The position numbers were made by a program, and so were the translations under genes. The notes under the pieces are model-generated. The model saw only the letters and a program-made list of their open reading frames with translations. It did no database searches and was not told the DNA's origin. From Icerya purchasi (Eukaryota > Arthropoda > Insecta > Hemiptera > Monophlebidae), in NCBI GenBank assembly GCA_039619475.1, contig CM077115.1:502717352-502781351 (forward strand): a stretch of 64,000 bases of DNA, written 5' to 3'. Numbering within the stretch: the first letter of the stretch is position 1; each line of letters begins with the position of its first letter. This document shows positions 1 through 11,194 of this stretch, piece by piece.

Positions 1-61
<61 letters not shown>

Positions 62-116
62 GGTGTGTGTGTGTGTGTGCGCGCGCGTGCGTGGGTGGGT
101 GGCTGGGTGTGTGTGT
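1..116. repeat. (AC)n-(AT)n-(GT)n compound microsatellite
   Basis: About 26 bases of AC repeat run into about 16 bases of AT repeat and then a long GT/GC-rich repeat. The AC and GT halves are complementary, so one strand can fold on itself. No coding signal is seen here. Confidence 0.9.
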
Positions 117-229
117 AACATTGAAAACATATTTTCACCTCCCTCCCAAAAAAAAAAATTGTTCTAGATACAGCCCTATAATGCATATATTATTAAAGAA
201 CTGCGATATTACCTTTAGACAGTGAAATT

Positions 230-803
230 CAATTTCATTGTGTTTATAAACCACTGTTGGATTGGAATATATTATCCAATTGTAAAAGACATACTACTAA
301 TTTATGGGTTACACGAAATTATCATTCCATTCCATGGAATGGTGGAGATTCTAATTATAGAAATATGTCTATTGTTTTGAAAAATGTTTTAATTAGTTTA
401 CAACCTTTAAAAATGTATGTTAAAGGAGACGTCAAAATTGAAACTATATAAGAAAAATTTTTAGAAACATCACTTACGGTTAAGGAGTAATTAATTTAGA
501 AACATGTTATGGCATGCCAAATTTGAGAAATTTAAATAATAAGTACAATGCGATATTGAGTGCTGTAAAATGTAATGACAAACGTTTATGTAATGATGAA
601 ATGGTACAATATGAACCTCAGACCTATTTTATCTGTGATAAAGTATACTATACAACAAATGTTTCAGAAAGTTACTGCAGAAACATTTATTTCCGAGTGT
701 CCTGATAAAATTTATGATTTTTACAATAAATTACCTGAATCATTGAAGAAAAATAAAAATGTTAAAAAATGTTTGCCATGTTTTAATCATCATAGATATG
801 ATA
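230..803 (+). pseudogene. Decayed paralogue of the exonuclease-like cargo gene
   Basis: Several plus-strand frames together resemble the intact 334-aa protein encoded at 14619-15623. Around 245-330 there is a YKP...W segment followed by a WVTRNYHSIPWNGGD stretch. Around 400-430 there is MYVKGD, matching the IYILTVYAK region of the intact protein. Around 640-800 the C-terminal block KIYDFYNKLPESLKKNKNVK...LPCF parallels DIYAFLPDRLKQDDTIKSLLPC. Stops and frameshifts break the frame, and the last codons are separated by a mariner inserted at 804; the frame appears to resume at 2128 and stop soon after. In a family I recall from arthropod and cnidarian genomes the YVKG segment and a C/H-rich motif are conserved, but its function is not established. 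It lies within 3 kb of a Polinton-type polymerase fragment, so both may come from one dead element. Confidence 0.6.
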
Positions 804-2127
804 TACACCCTGTCAAGAAAGTATCGGGAATTGTTAAATAAAACGAACAATTTTTAATTTTCATCCAAATTTATTTTGTCACCTTCAAAATAACATCCAT
901 TCGAAGCGATGCACATATGCCAACGCTTTTTCCACTCGGCAAAGCACTTCTGATAGGCGGTTTCCGGGATGGCCTTTAGCTCTCGCGTCGCATTCGTCTT
1001 GATGTCATCAATCGATTCGAAGCGCATTCCCCGTAGCAGAAATTTGAGTTTTGAGAATAGGAAAAAGTCGCAGGGTGCTAAATCTGGTGAATACGGCGGT
1101 TGTTCGATGATATTTACCGAGTGTTTGGCCAAAAACTCATTCACAATTATGGCTTTGTGAGACGGCGCATTATCGTGATGGAGAATCCAAGAATTGTCGA
1201 CCCACAAATCGTTACGTTTACGACGGATAGCCTCTCTCAAACGTCTCAAAACACTTAAGTAAAACTCTTTGGTGACTGTCTGTCCGGCTGGCACATATTC
1301 ATAGTGTACCACGCCTCGAATATCGAAGAAAACAATCAACATGATCTTCACTTTCGATCGGCTTTGGCGAGGTTTTTTTCGGCTTTGGCGCGCCAATTGG
1401 CCGCCATTCGGACGATTGCTGGTTCGTAAGCGTGTCGTACTCGTACACCCATGTCTCGTCACCAGTAATTATCTTTTCCAAGAAGGTAGGATCCAAATTG
1501 GCTCGATCCAGCATGTCTGCAGCTACCTGTTCTCGGTACTTTTTTTGAAAGAAATTCAGGTCTTTCGGAACAAGCCGAGCCGCAACGCGTTGCATACCCA
1601 ATTTTTCGTGCACAATCGTACGTACGCTCTCGTGTGACATGCCCAATCCATGAGCCATCTCTCTCAAGCTCACATGACAATTTTCAGCAACGATTTCCTT
1701 GATTTTATCGACGTTATCATCGGTCACACTCGTTGAAGGCCGTCCAGAGCGAGGCATGTCTTCGACCGTCTCCCGACCATCCTTGAACGCTCTGTACCAC
1801 TCGTAAACCCGCGTTTTTGATAAAGCAGATTCACCAAAAGCCTTCTGTAACATTTTCAGTGTATCGGCACAAGAAATTTCGTTCGAAACACAGAATTTAA
1901 CACAAGTACGTTGTTCAATATTTTCACTCATTGTAAAACTTCGACAAAACACTTCAAGGTCGACTGATTTTAACAGCTGCTGTAAACACACTGGTTGACA
2001 GATCGCGCTAAAAATAGGCATCATAATACAAAACAGTTGTACCAACCTGGAAAAAAAAAATTATCTGCCTAGCTATTACCCGGGAGATTTAAATTGACAA
2101 TTCCCGATACTTTCTTGACAGGGTGTA
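804..2127 (-). mobile_element. Mariner element, copy 1
   Basis: The element proper is 806-2125 (1320 bp), bounded by a TA on each side. Its 29-bp terminal inverted repeats begin CACCCTGTCAAGAAAG and are perfect at both ends. It differs from copy 2 (23496-24814, 1319 bp) by only a handful of bases, including one extra T in a homopolymer. It sits in the 3' end of a decayed exonuclease-like gene, with its transposase antisense to that gene. Confidence 0.95.
854..1931 (-). pseudogene. Mariner transposase, frameshifted
   Basis: The reading frame starts MSENIEQRTCVKFC at 1931 and follows the intact transposase of copy 2 until about 1372-1378. There this copy has seven T where copy 2 has six, which shifts the frame after the PKPKK stretch. 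Downstream in the new frame the HHDNAPSH and YSPDLAPCDFF catalytic motifs are still present. The first catalytic aspartate lies in GDETWVYEYD upstream of the shift. Two amino-acid differences from copy 2 are visible elsewhere (FFQKK for FFRKK, KFLLRG for KFPLRG). It is otherwise full length, so the lesion looks recent; a homopolymer sequencing error is possible. Confidence 0.9.
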
Positions 2128-2165
2128 CCTGATTCATTGACGCTTAGTGCAGCTCATCCTACTTA

Positions 2166-2930
2166 AATTAAAGACTAAATTTTGGATGATTCATTTTTTT
2201 TTATTTTGTTTTTCTTTTAATTTAAACTTTTTTAATTTTTGCTTGTAATTTTTGATTTTTTAAAACCTTTTGCTTATAATTTTTTCATATTTTAGTTATA
2301 AATTTTTGAATAAATGTATAATTCATAAAACTAGTATTTTCTTCTTCTTCTTTACTGCAATTTTTTTTTTCTCTTCCTATTTATCTTCTCCTTTATCAAC
2401 CTGTATAGTTTACGCTTAATATTGAAACAAACACATATTATATATGGAGATAATAGTAAAATTGAAGTAAACAACAAGTAAATAAACGAGTAAGTACAAA
2501 AACATATATTTTATCGAAATTTTACATACATATAAATTAATTTTATTATAATACATGTAATTATATGATAATATGCAACGACAGAAAAATTATATATATA
2601 TGTATATAATGAGGATAAAAAATATGCATGCAAAGCATGATAATATTCATGATAGTACACAACGGTAGAAAAATTATATGTTGAGGAATGATAAAGATTA
2701 ATATATAGTGTGGATATATACAAGAAAATATATATATGGAAATATTCACAAGGAAATATATACAAGTAAATATGTACACACATAAAAGATAAAATGACTA
2801 GCATGAAAAAAATAATAATATTAATACTAAGTAGGGGCGGATGTAACTTAACAACTAGATAATAATACCATTCTCTCACATAATCCACATTTATACACAT
2901 TTCACTCTGTCTGATTTATTCATACTTAAA
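2166..2930. other. AT-rich stretch, no gene recognised
   Basis: T-rich low-complexity sequence near 2180-2370 is followed by sequence rich in TATATA and CACA. Open frames on the minus strand here (2511-2900) are rich in Y, I, F and H and look like chance frames in AT-rich DNA. Confidence 0.6.
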
Positions 2931-2933
2931 CCA

Positions 2934-3560
2934 TTAACATCCATATCTCGCATGGTTCCAAAATAAGCTATTCTTAAATGTATTATACATGTTTAGTTTA
3001 TCTAAAACAAACTTAAACTTATTTTTGAAACTGACAACATCCCTATGGCCTATAGCATATGTAGTGGGAGTTGTCGCTTCCATGACGTCTAAATCATGAT
3101 TTTCTCTTGTGTTAGCCATTTAAACCCTTTATATAGTAAAACCTCCGACATGGCAGTTCCATATAAATTGTTGCAGTCAATGTAAAATATGTAGTTGGGG
3201 TCATCTCCACCATCACTAGAACTAGATGAAGAAACAAGTGGATTCCGTGCTTAGCAATATTGCATGATGGACTGGGTTAACCGCCTACGAATTATCGACT
3301 CGAAGAAAAGATACATGTCGTAATCCGTGAGGAACTCCAATTGTACTCCTGTAGCTTTCAGCATAACCTGAAAACTTAATGCAGGAGCACTGAAGAACCA
3401 GCATGCATCAAGACCATATTTATGAAAGCAAACATCACGAAATTGTTCAAAAACATCAGCTAAGATTAGGACATCTGTCCGGAGATAGATGTCACTATAC
3501 TCACCTAGTGTTCTAACATTTAATGAACTAACGGCAGTGTTACGGCTACCTCATTAAGAA
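2934..3560 (-). pseudogene. Polinton-type protein-primed DNA polymerase B fragment
   Basis: Reading the minus strand from about 3510 down gives EYSDIYLRTDVLILADVFEQ, then FHKYGLDACWFFSAPALS, then a segment with LEFLTDYDMYLF. A further segment is YIDCNNLYGTAMSEVLLYKG followed by FKWLTQEK. These match the order of blocks in the protein-primed family-B polymerases of Polintons/Mavericks: DLYLKTDVLLLADVFE, YGLDPCHYFSSPGLSWDAML, the DxxxLYGxAM motif, and LPYGxFKWL. An in-frame stop and frame changes break it, and no upstream exonuclease domain or downstream YxDTD motif is found. It is a relic, perhaps part of the same dead element as the broken exonuclease-like gene at 230-803. Confidence 0.75.
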
Positions 3561-5640
3561 TGTTTTATGGTTTTTCCTGTTTTACGGTTCATCACAATGT
3601 TGCAGTTGCTTAATTAATTATCCATCGTGACATTTAAAAGGCTACTTGTAAACGGTAATTTTTGCGAAATATTGCTAGCCTGCGCGTCCATTAGCCGAAC
3701 AGGATCTTCGTCAACCGTTTTTACCACACATAATACATATAAATATATGTTCCAATATCTGACAGCTTTAAACTAATCTTTTTGTAATGTTAATGGATAT
3801 TAGTGAATTTTCTCAAGTGTCGTCACTGTAGAGTCCTGTTATAATCGAATATATACACACTACTTTAGGATCTGTACCGATTATCACGGTATAAAGGTTA
3901 CTGTGTATTAGCACTTAGTACATTTACACATTCGTACACTAACACATACACTCTAGTAATGTCGTATTGATACATTTCTACAACTTTTCTCTATAATGAC
4001 GATAACTGTTCATAGATGGTTCTACATATTTTGAAAATATTTGTGGGACAAAAATTTACAAATATAAATTTAAAAATAAAAAAATGTATGGAGAAACCAT
4101 TATATGTAAATTTTATTCAAAATTTAGATTTTTAATATTATGATTCAAACATTCTCAATGTTCTCTGAGAATTAAATTTAACATTATTTGTAAGAAATCG
4201 GTAATTTTTATAACCATTCAGATATTTAATTATTTGATCGATCGGATATAATTTTTAAAATAAAAAATAAATAAATAAAACAAGAATACAGATTAGTGAT
4301 TAAAAATAAATAATGTGATAGTTGTAGCAGGTGCTTTTGTGGCGTTAGTGTTTATGATTACTTGTGCTCGGAAGTAAATAAATAAATAATAAAAAGAAAA
4401 ATTACAAAAGATTTATAAACTTATGATGTATGGGTAAGGAAAGGAAATTTTAGAGCTGTGAAAATAAAATATACTTTATTTATTTTGAAAATTCATAATA
4501 GTATAGTGAATATGAGCGTGCGAAGGATCGTAAGGTGCGCTTTTGTGGTGTGTGAGGTAGACTTATCCTACATAATGTATCAGACAAAGAAAAGTTTTAC
4601 ACGATTAACCAAATAAAAATCTTCGTGATTCTTGGAAATAGCGAAACGGTGTGTGCATTATACGTGTGTGTGTGTGCAAACAATTTACAGGCTCGACTTC
4701 CAGGTGAAAACCTGTATTTTACCAAAATTCCTGCAGACTGACCATTGATAAGATTGATAACAGGAGATTCAATGATGATAATGTCTAATTTTACATGTGT
4801 GTGCGGACGTTCCTACCCGTATGTGCGCCAGTATGTGTGTATGAACACCAAAAATCAGTCTCTACTGAATAACGTTAATTAATGTACATGCAAAGTCATG
4901 TAACGATCACTTGATTGATAGATGCGAGGTCACTTGTGAGATATGCGGAGGAATTTACAGTGGCAGTGATGATGATGGCGATGTTTACATGTGTGTGCAG
5001 ATGAATATACACGTATGCGTGTAGGCACGTGTGTAATTAAGGATTCAACGATCGAATAGAATGTGATACTGCAGTCTGGACAATTGACGCATGGGTGCCA
5101 GAGGCTCTAAATTGGAGCTACTTTTTAGCATTGTACAAGATATTTAGGTTAAATTTCGCCTATGGATACGACTGTTGGGTAGCTTAGGCACTGGCGGCAT
5201 CCTTTGTATCCGAGAAAGAAGGTTTCCCTACTACTAAAGAAGTTGCTGTAATTAATGTTAGTGCCAAACAATAGGTATATGAGAATGACAAGGTCAAATG
5301 GAATTACAAGGAACTTGATTAAAAAGATTGAAGTGCCTTAAGGAAAAATAAATGAAAAGACGCTAAATTTATCCTAAATTTTAGACATTGCAGCGAAGAG
5401 GGAAAAGAAATCCACTGGAAAAAAGAAAGAGAAATAAAATAAAAAATAAAAAAGCAATAAAATAAAATAAAGTAAATAAATGAGAATCTAAATATACCAA
5501 CTCAAAATAATCCTTTGCGCACGCAAGATACTTATATAAAAATATTATTTTATAAAATAAACTTAAAAATCAGCAATTGGACTTTCCCTCCGCATCCGAG
5601 CAGGTAATGTAGGGAACACGGTAGATACCTATCGAGGGAT
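3561..5640. other. Non-coding; degenerate TG-rich tandem repeat
   Basis: No gene is recognised. Two related blocks containing TTTACATGTGTGTGC lie near 4790 and 4985, about 195 bp apart, each followed by TG-rich DNA and preceded by GATGAT. This is a short degenerate tandem duplication. A few AAATAAAT-rich runs occur near 4260-4390 and 5420-5480. Confidence 0.5.
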
Positions 5641-5659
5641 ATCGGTTTATTAAAAAAAA

Positions 5660-6310
5660 CTGTCTACTATCTTCAAATTTTCCATAATTAAACAAAAGAT
5701 GATTCATGTCCTCTAAGAAATTAACTGACGTGTGGTAATTACATTATCCCCGGTTATCAGCATGTATGAAATTCAGGGATACCCGGCAGTGCTCCATACG
5801 CAGTCTACACACTACAGTGGCATATCTGTGGAGAAGATGGGGAGGCATAACTGGCAAATCGCAAAAAAACAAGCTAGATTCGTACACACGTAATCAGATT
5901 CTGATAAATTGTAGGAAAGGTAAGGAAATAAAATGCGCGTCTGTGTAGCATTTATAGATTATAGAAAGGCGTTCGACATTGTCATATGGAACAAACGATG
6001 GGTAATATTATATATGACATGGACGTTCAAACTCAACTCGTTATACTAATGAAAGCGCTTTATGCAAATGTAGCTATTACGAATTGATAAGCATGATTCA
6101 ACGTCACAGGATCGAAAGATGTTAGACAGAGCTACATTTTATCGTCGTCCCTTTTATAGAAGTGTCCTTGAAAACCACAAAAGCAGCGAATGTCTGTTTC
6201 AGGCACTGCGCGCATAGCAGAAAATCGACAACTGTGGAAAACTCTTATTCATTAGTTACGACGGTCAACTATGGCCAACTCGACGACACAGATGATGATT
6301 TTTTAAATGC
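5660..6310 (+). pseudogene. RTE-like LINE reverse transcriptase fragment
   Basis: At 5935-6020 the plus strand reads VAFIDYRKAFDIV, the reverse transcriptase block A motif (FxDYxKAFD) typical of RTE-type LINEs. Just before it a frame starting near 5766 gives residues consistent with the preceding finger region. The copy is heavily mutated and short. No LINE ends are identified. Confidence 0.55.
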
Positions 6311-6319
6311 AAAGAAGTT

Positions 6320-7730
6320 TTACAGAAAATAAAGTTCGCAATTGTTAACGAAAAAAAAAAAAGAAAAAAAAATTGAATAAAAATGACACATTAACAATGT
6401 AGAAGATTTTTACAAAATCAAAACTTTCATACTTGGATGCATAAAGTATTTAGAAGAAAAATTTCTAATACATCGGCATTTTAATAATTTAGGGTGTTTT
6501 TGTTTTCAAAGTGCCCAAAACAAAATTTCACGCTGAATTATCAATTAGGAACTTATTTGAACAATATTCATCAATTATTCACAAAAAATATATCCCTTTT
6601 ACATGAATAAAATATTCATTGTTCAAAACTGCAAATAACGTTGCTATTTTATCTTGAAATTAATAAAAATTCTATCCAAAAAAAAAAAACAAAAAAAAAT
6701 ATTATTTTGTTTATATACTTTGTTTTTGGAGGAAAAGAAACGATTTCCATATTTCTCCCTCCGTGAAATGAATGTTTACTTTCTTTTACTCCCCTATGTT
6801 TTAATTTATTCCAAATTCTACGAGGAAATGACGGGAAGTCAACTGATTGTCAATGTCAATAGATTTCAATAAGAAAGTATAATACCGGCTCCGATACAGT
6901 TAAAATTATAACAAATTACATTTTATTTTTGGAAATTACTTAATGATCCGAAAGAGAGACACAAATTCTTCGCTAATTTAATGGCAAAGCGATAAGTATA
7001 ATTTACTTTGGCCACTTCGGAAATTTTAAATATTTAATGGTATATCCACTAGATATTTATCATAAAATTTCCCGAAATAAAAGTCATTTTAACTCGACCC
7101 AAAGTCTAATTAAAATTTCTGATACGCAAAGGAACCGAAATTCGGTTTTTTAATTTTCCGTTGACGTCTGCAGCATTGAAATTTATTAAAAATTGTTTTA
7201 AAAACTCGCAATCTAAACTAGAAAGCAAAAATAAACAAGTATTATTATTAAGTAATCTCGTGTAGAGAAAAAATTAAAGGCAAACGAAATAAAAACGAAA
7301 CAGAAAAAAACTTCCCCACCCGCTGATCCGCATAGGAGACAAAATTAATAACACCAATTTAAAAGCAGTTAGTTAAACAAGGCGCACTGTAATCGTCACG
7401 GATAATTACGTCATAACTGCGTCCTATTGTTGGCGACGCACATTTGTTATTATAATTTCTTCACTTATTATACCCGAAGAATGTGTTTTCAGCGTGTATG
7501 CGAAAGATAAGTTTCGTGGTCATCCGACAAATGACGTCATTGAAGCGAACTTGTACACTAAAACTACATGTATAACATTATAATACGTTAGTAACCGGTA
7601 AATTTAGAAAATATCCAGCTAATACATCCAGTCAGAAGACACCAGTACTCTTACACTTCCGATTAAAATCCGATTAGAAGTCATAAATCTTTACTATTCT
7701 GGCAGATACAGTTAGGGTTACAATTTTTTT
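6320..7730. other. AT-rich, no gene recognised
   Basis: Poly-A runs near 6350 and 6680 and AT-rich sequence. No splice-supported exon or repeat boundary is seen. Confidence 0.5.
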
Positions 7731-7737
7731 TCCGTAC

Positions 7738-8486
7738 TAACAAGGAAAGTACACAAGTTGTCAGACGCCGATTTTTATGAAATTTTGATATGTTGTAGAG
7801 TATAAAAAAAAATTAGACATGTGTTTTTTTATCGGCCCATATGCAGTTTCAAGGGGTGAAAACCACCCCTAAAGTTCACCCTGGAAAATCATTTTTCCTA
7901 AATATCTCGTCTTCAACTCTATATTTTTTTATGAAACAAAATAGAAATTAGTCATGCGACCTCAAAAACCCTTGCATACAAATTTTTTACGAAATTGAAT
8001 TACTTGACACATGTATTTATTGATGTTTCTTGTAAGGAGGGTGCTTTACCCCCTTTACGCGTGAAATTCATGAAAATGCCGGAACTCGTCAACATTATTT
8101 TTTAATTATGTATGTTAAAAAGTGTTTTTCTTATTTTTTTATGTTATTTTATAATTTTTTATTCCATAATTATGACCAAAAAATGGGTTTTTCACCCCCC
8201 AGAAAATAGGGGATGCAACTCCACTACTTAGATCACTGTGAATTACTTGCCCTTTACACGAGAAATAATTTCCAGTTTGTTTCATAAAAAAATATAGAGT
8301 TGAAGACGAAATTTTTAAGAAAAACGATTTTCCGGGGTGAACTTTAGGGGTGGTTTTCACCCCTTGAAATTGCATATGGGTTGATAAAAAAAAAACACGT
8401 GTCTAATTTTTTTTTTTATACTCTACAACATATCAAAATTTCATCAAAATCGGCGTCCGACGACAACTCGTGTACTTTCCTTGTAA
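7738..8486. mobile_element. Foldback MITE with TAA target duplication
   Basis: The 743-bp element 7741-8483 begins CAAGGAAAGTACAC and ends with the inverse. The inverted repeats extend about 200 bp, through AAAACCACCCCTAAAGTTCACCC on the left (about 7859) and its complement near 8335. TAA flanks both ends (7738-7740 and 8484-8486), as expected for PIF/Harbinger-type elements. No coding capacity. Confidence 0.8.
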
Positions 8487-8528
8487 GTTAGAAATTATCC
8501 TTTTTTTTTTTTTCTATCATGGACCATC

Positions 8529-8849
8529 CTTTAAAGCAGGGGTGGCCAACCAAAATGATCTTGCGGGGCACTTTAGAAGTGCATCGTAACTCCGCGGGCC
8601 GCATAATTATTGTGTTTACTATTACTCTAACATGTAAACATAGATAATATAATAATAATGACACTAAACACACATTGCAAAGAAACATATAACACTGAAA
8701 ATGAAATATAAAACATATATAAATATAAATAAAATAAAAAAAAAATGAAATCATTAAAAAATATTTATTTTACTAGTGGTACTTTGGCCATCTCGCAGAC
8801 CGCAAAAATGTTCAAGGCTTGCCGCCGGTTGGCCATCCCTACTTTAAAG
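8529..8849. mobile_element. hAT-type MITE with 8-bp duplication
   Basis: The 305-bp element 8537-8841 starts CAGGGGTGGCCAACC and ends GGTTGGCCATCCCTA, a 15-bp inverted repeat with one mismatch. It is flanked by CTTTAAAG at 8529-8536 and 8842-8849. The 8-bp duplication and CAGGGGTGG terminus are typical of hAT non-autonomous elements. Confidence 0.88.
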
Positions 8850-9225
8850 GTTGCATTGGATTTTACAGAACTAGCGACAACGTGTTATTATTGATCATTT
8901 TGAAATTTTAGCGCCTGAAATAAAACTCAAATTATTAAGTTAAATTTATAAATGAATTATTTTCTCTATTTACTGACAACTCTTGAAAATTTTAATTTGT
9001 TTTCTTTTCCTCATCGCCGCCGATATAGGCATTTGCAGTTGAACCTATTGCATTTATTTCGTACAAGAACATACCTGTTTGAATCGCCAATTATAACAGG
9101 GCCGGTCCTAATTAAAGGCAACACAAACGGCTGTTGCAGATATACAACGTCTGACAATCAAGTAATGAGACTAAATGCAAAAAAAAAAAACACGTATAAT
9201 TAAAAATTAAGGTACATCGATATGA
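8850..9225. other. No gene recognised
   Basis: A short plus-strand open frame at 8952-9203 has no recognisable domain and is probably chance. Confidence 0.4.
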
Positions 9226-9229
9226 TCCC

Positions 9230-10210
9230 CGTGCAAGATACCCTCACATTTTGCAGCTACACACTGATTCTAGCGCTCCTTTTTTCCGGTTTTCGAAACT
9301 CTTCTGGAAAGCTTCAATTAGCACTTCTTTGAATATCGTCGTCACGGTCAGGGATGTCAGCACCGACAGTCAAAATGCGTTCCTTTCACGACTTGTTTAA
9401 CCCGAGAGAGAGAACAACAGAAATAAGTTGCACGATGGTATATCGGGAGAATAGTTGGGGCAGCACTGGAATGCTTTTTTTGAGATCAAAACCCGTGACG
9501 CGCTAAAGGAGCGATGGCATGGCGCATTGTCGTCGTGAAGCATTCATGTCTTTGCAATCTCTAGACAGACCCCCTGACAAGCATTTTTCGTATCCATTCG
9601 GGTGCTTCGCGAGGTAGAAATGTTGATTCATAGTCTGCCGAGGTAGAAGCAAATCGTCGTTATTTCGACCTTTGACTTGCTCATTTTTGCTTTTTTTAAT
9701 CTTACTGAGCCAGAGTACAGCGGCTATTGGCTTGGTCGCTTTGTTTTCGGATCGTACGGAAAAAAACAAGCGTCGCCGCCCGTAATTACGCGATCTAGAA
9801 GAGTCGGATCATTTGCAGCCTGTTAGAGGCAATTTTGCGCGACGGACCTTATGGTTTTGTTGTTCCGAACAGCTTTTTTTTGGAACCATCTTTGCACAAA
9901 ATTTTTTTCAGACAAATCTTCAATTAAAAACTTTCTGTCTCGCGATCAATGCTCATCTGCCAACATTCGAACAGTTAGCCGCCGATCTAGATGCAAAGAG
10001 TACGCACGCGCTGCACGCTGTTGTCCGTCCGTTCACGAAACATCTTCGTTACTTTCTCGGCCGTTATTAAAAATGTTTACGCCACACCAGAATATCTGAG
10101 CACGACTCAAAGCTTCATCGCCAAAAACACGTTAATTGCCTTTTTTCTTCGCAAACTCGCCGAGTTTGGCGCAAAATTTTCTCTAAATTACGCCCCCTCA
10201 TAATCGTGAC
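9230..10210 (-). pseudogene. Ancient mariner transposase relic
   Basis: The minus strand from about 10190 to 9240 follows mariner transposase order in shifting frames. Near 10180 FREKFCAKLGEFAKKK recalls the N-terminal helix-turn-helix. Near 9990 RTLCIDRRLTVRMLADEH recalls the second helix-turn-helix. Near 9800 DPTLLDRVITGGDACFF corresponds to the ITGDETW catalytic motif. Near 9640 PRQTMNQHFYL corresponds to GQTVNxxFYL. Near 9530 the HDNAPCH block is recognisable across a frameshift, and near 9470-9400 SPDIPSCNLFL corresponds to SPDLAPCDFFL. It is only distantly related to the two young mariners in this window and has many stops. Confidence 0.75.
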
Positions 10211-10832
10211 AAGCAGCACGTAAACAGACTCTTGAGTAACACAATATACAACTGGAGGGCTAATTCGCTATCGATATAGGAGGGATAGGAGGTTAACCTC
10301 TCAGAGAGTTTCCGATTCGCAGTGTCACCGCACGCGCGGGAAAAAAATCAATCTCATTACTTATTTGTCAGACCTATATTCGTGAATTGACCGTTCTCTT
10401 CTCAAAATCGAAGATTGGAATTAGAAAATAAACACATTTACCTTATCGCCAAGATGTTCCTCCGGCAACTAACGCCTAGCGCCGGTGATATGTAAAACAA
10501 CTCGATGTTACACATCTGAAAGTTTTGTCTTTAACGAAACACGTAAACAGTTGCCGACCTGTAAAAGGCATAGTCCGCCTATAAACCTGCTTCGAAACTA
10601 TAACAATAAACTCAACAGTGGGCAAGATCACAACGAAACCAGATGACATGATTCTGCTCTAAAGGAACAAACTAGCAAAACTTAACTCGCTACTCTGTCC
10701 CTATTTATTGTATCCCGGTTTCATGTAACACAGGAGAAAATAATGTTTCGGACGTCTCAGCATGTTTGGTTTTTAAACAAAAACCAAATTTCACAAAACA
10801 AGCAAATAAAATTCTGGTTATAACGAAATTAT
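10211..10832. other. Downstream of FMO, no gene recognised
   Basis: This is intergenic sequence beyond the FMO polyadenylation signal. No open frame with a recognisable domain is present. Confidence 0.5.
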
Positions 10833-10838
10833 TTTATT
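10833..10838 (-). promoter_or_regulatory. FMO polyadenylation signal
   Basis: AATAAA on the minus strand lies about 20 nt past the FMO stop codon at 10859-10861. Confidence 0.6.
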
Positions 10839-10858
10839 CGATCGTCAACTTATAATTT

Positions 10859-11194
10859 TTAATAGCCGCTTAAAGTTTTTATAAAGTTTTCGTCATCGAT
10901 TATTTTGAATTTTTGCTTTCTTAAATTCATGTACTCACTGGTTAAACATCGCCTGTTTTCGTTGTACAATTTAAATATGACGGCTGGAATAGGTTTTTTG
11001 ATTTTGCCGAATTTTTCCAAATCTCGTAAATAGCTTTCCACTGTATGGAAAGAAGATTCACTGAAGGAATGAAAGTTTCTAAAAGGGATGTTTCTCCTGA
11101 TTTGTTCTTGTTCTTCTTCCCTTAAACTTTTCTTCATTTCCTCCTCCGACGGTAACTCGATATCTTTAACCAATATTTTCGCAAATAGCAATGC
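10859..11194 (-). CDS. FMO exon 7 (terminal)
   Basis: Encodes ALLFAKILVKDIELPSEEEM to the stop, 111 residues of the FMO C-terminal helical region. The acceptor is TTTTTTCAG. It is 21.9 kb from exon 6 because of the giant palindromic element in the intron. Confidence 0.9.
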   Translation of the reverse strand, partial: ALLFAKILVKDIELPSEEEMKKSLREEEQEQIRRNIPFRNFHSFSESSFHTVESYLRDLEKFGKIKKPIPAVIFKLYNENRRCLTSEYMNLRKQKFKIIDDENFIKTLSGY

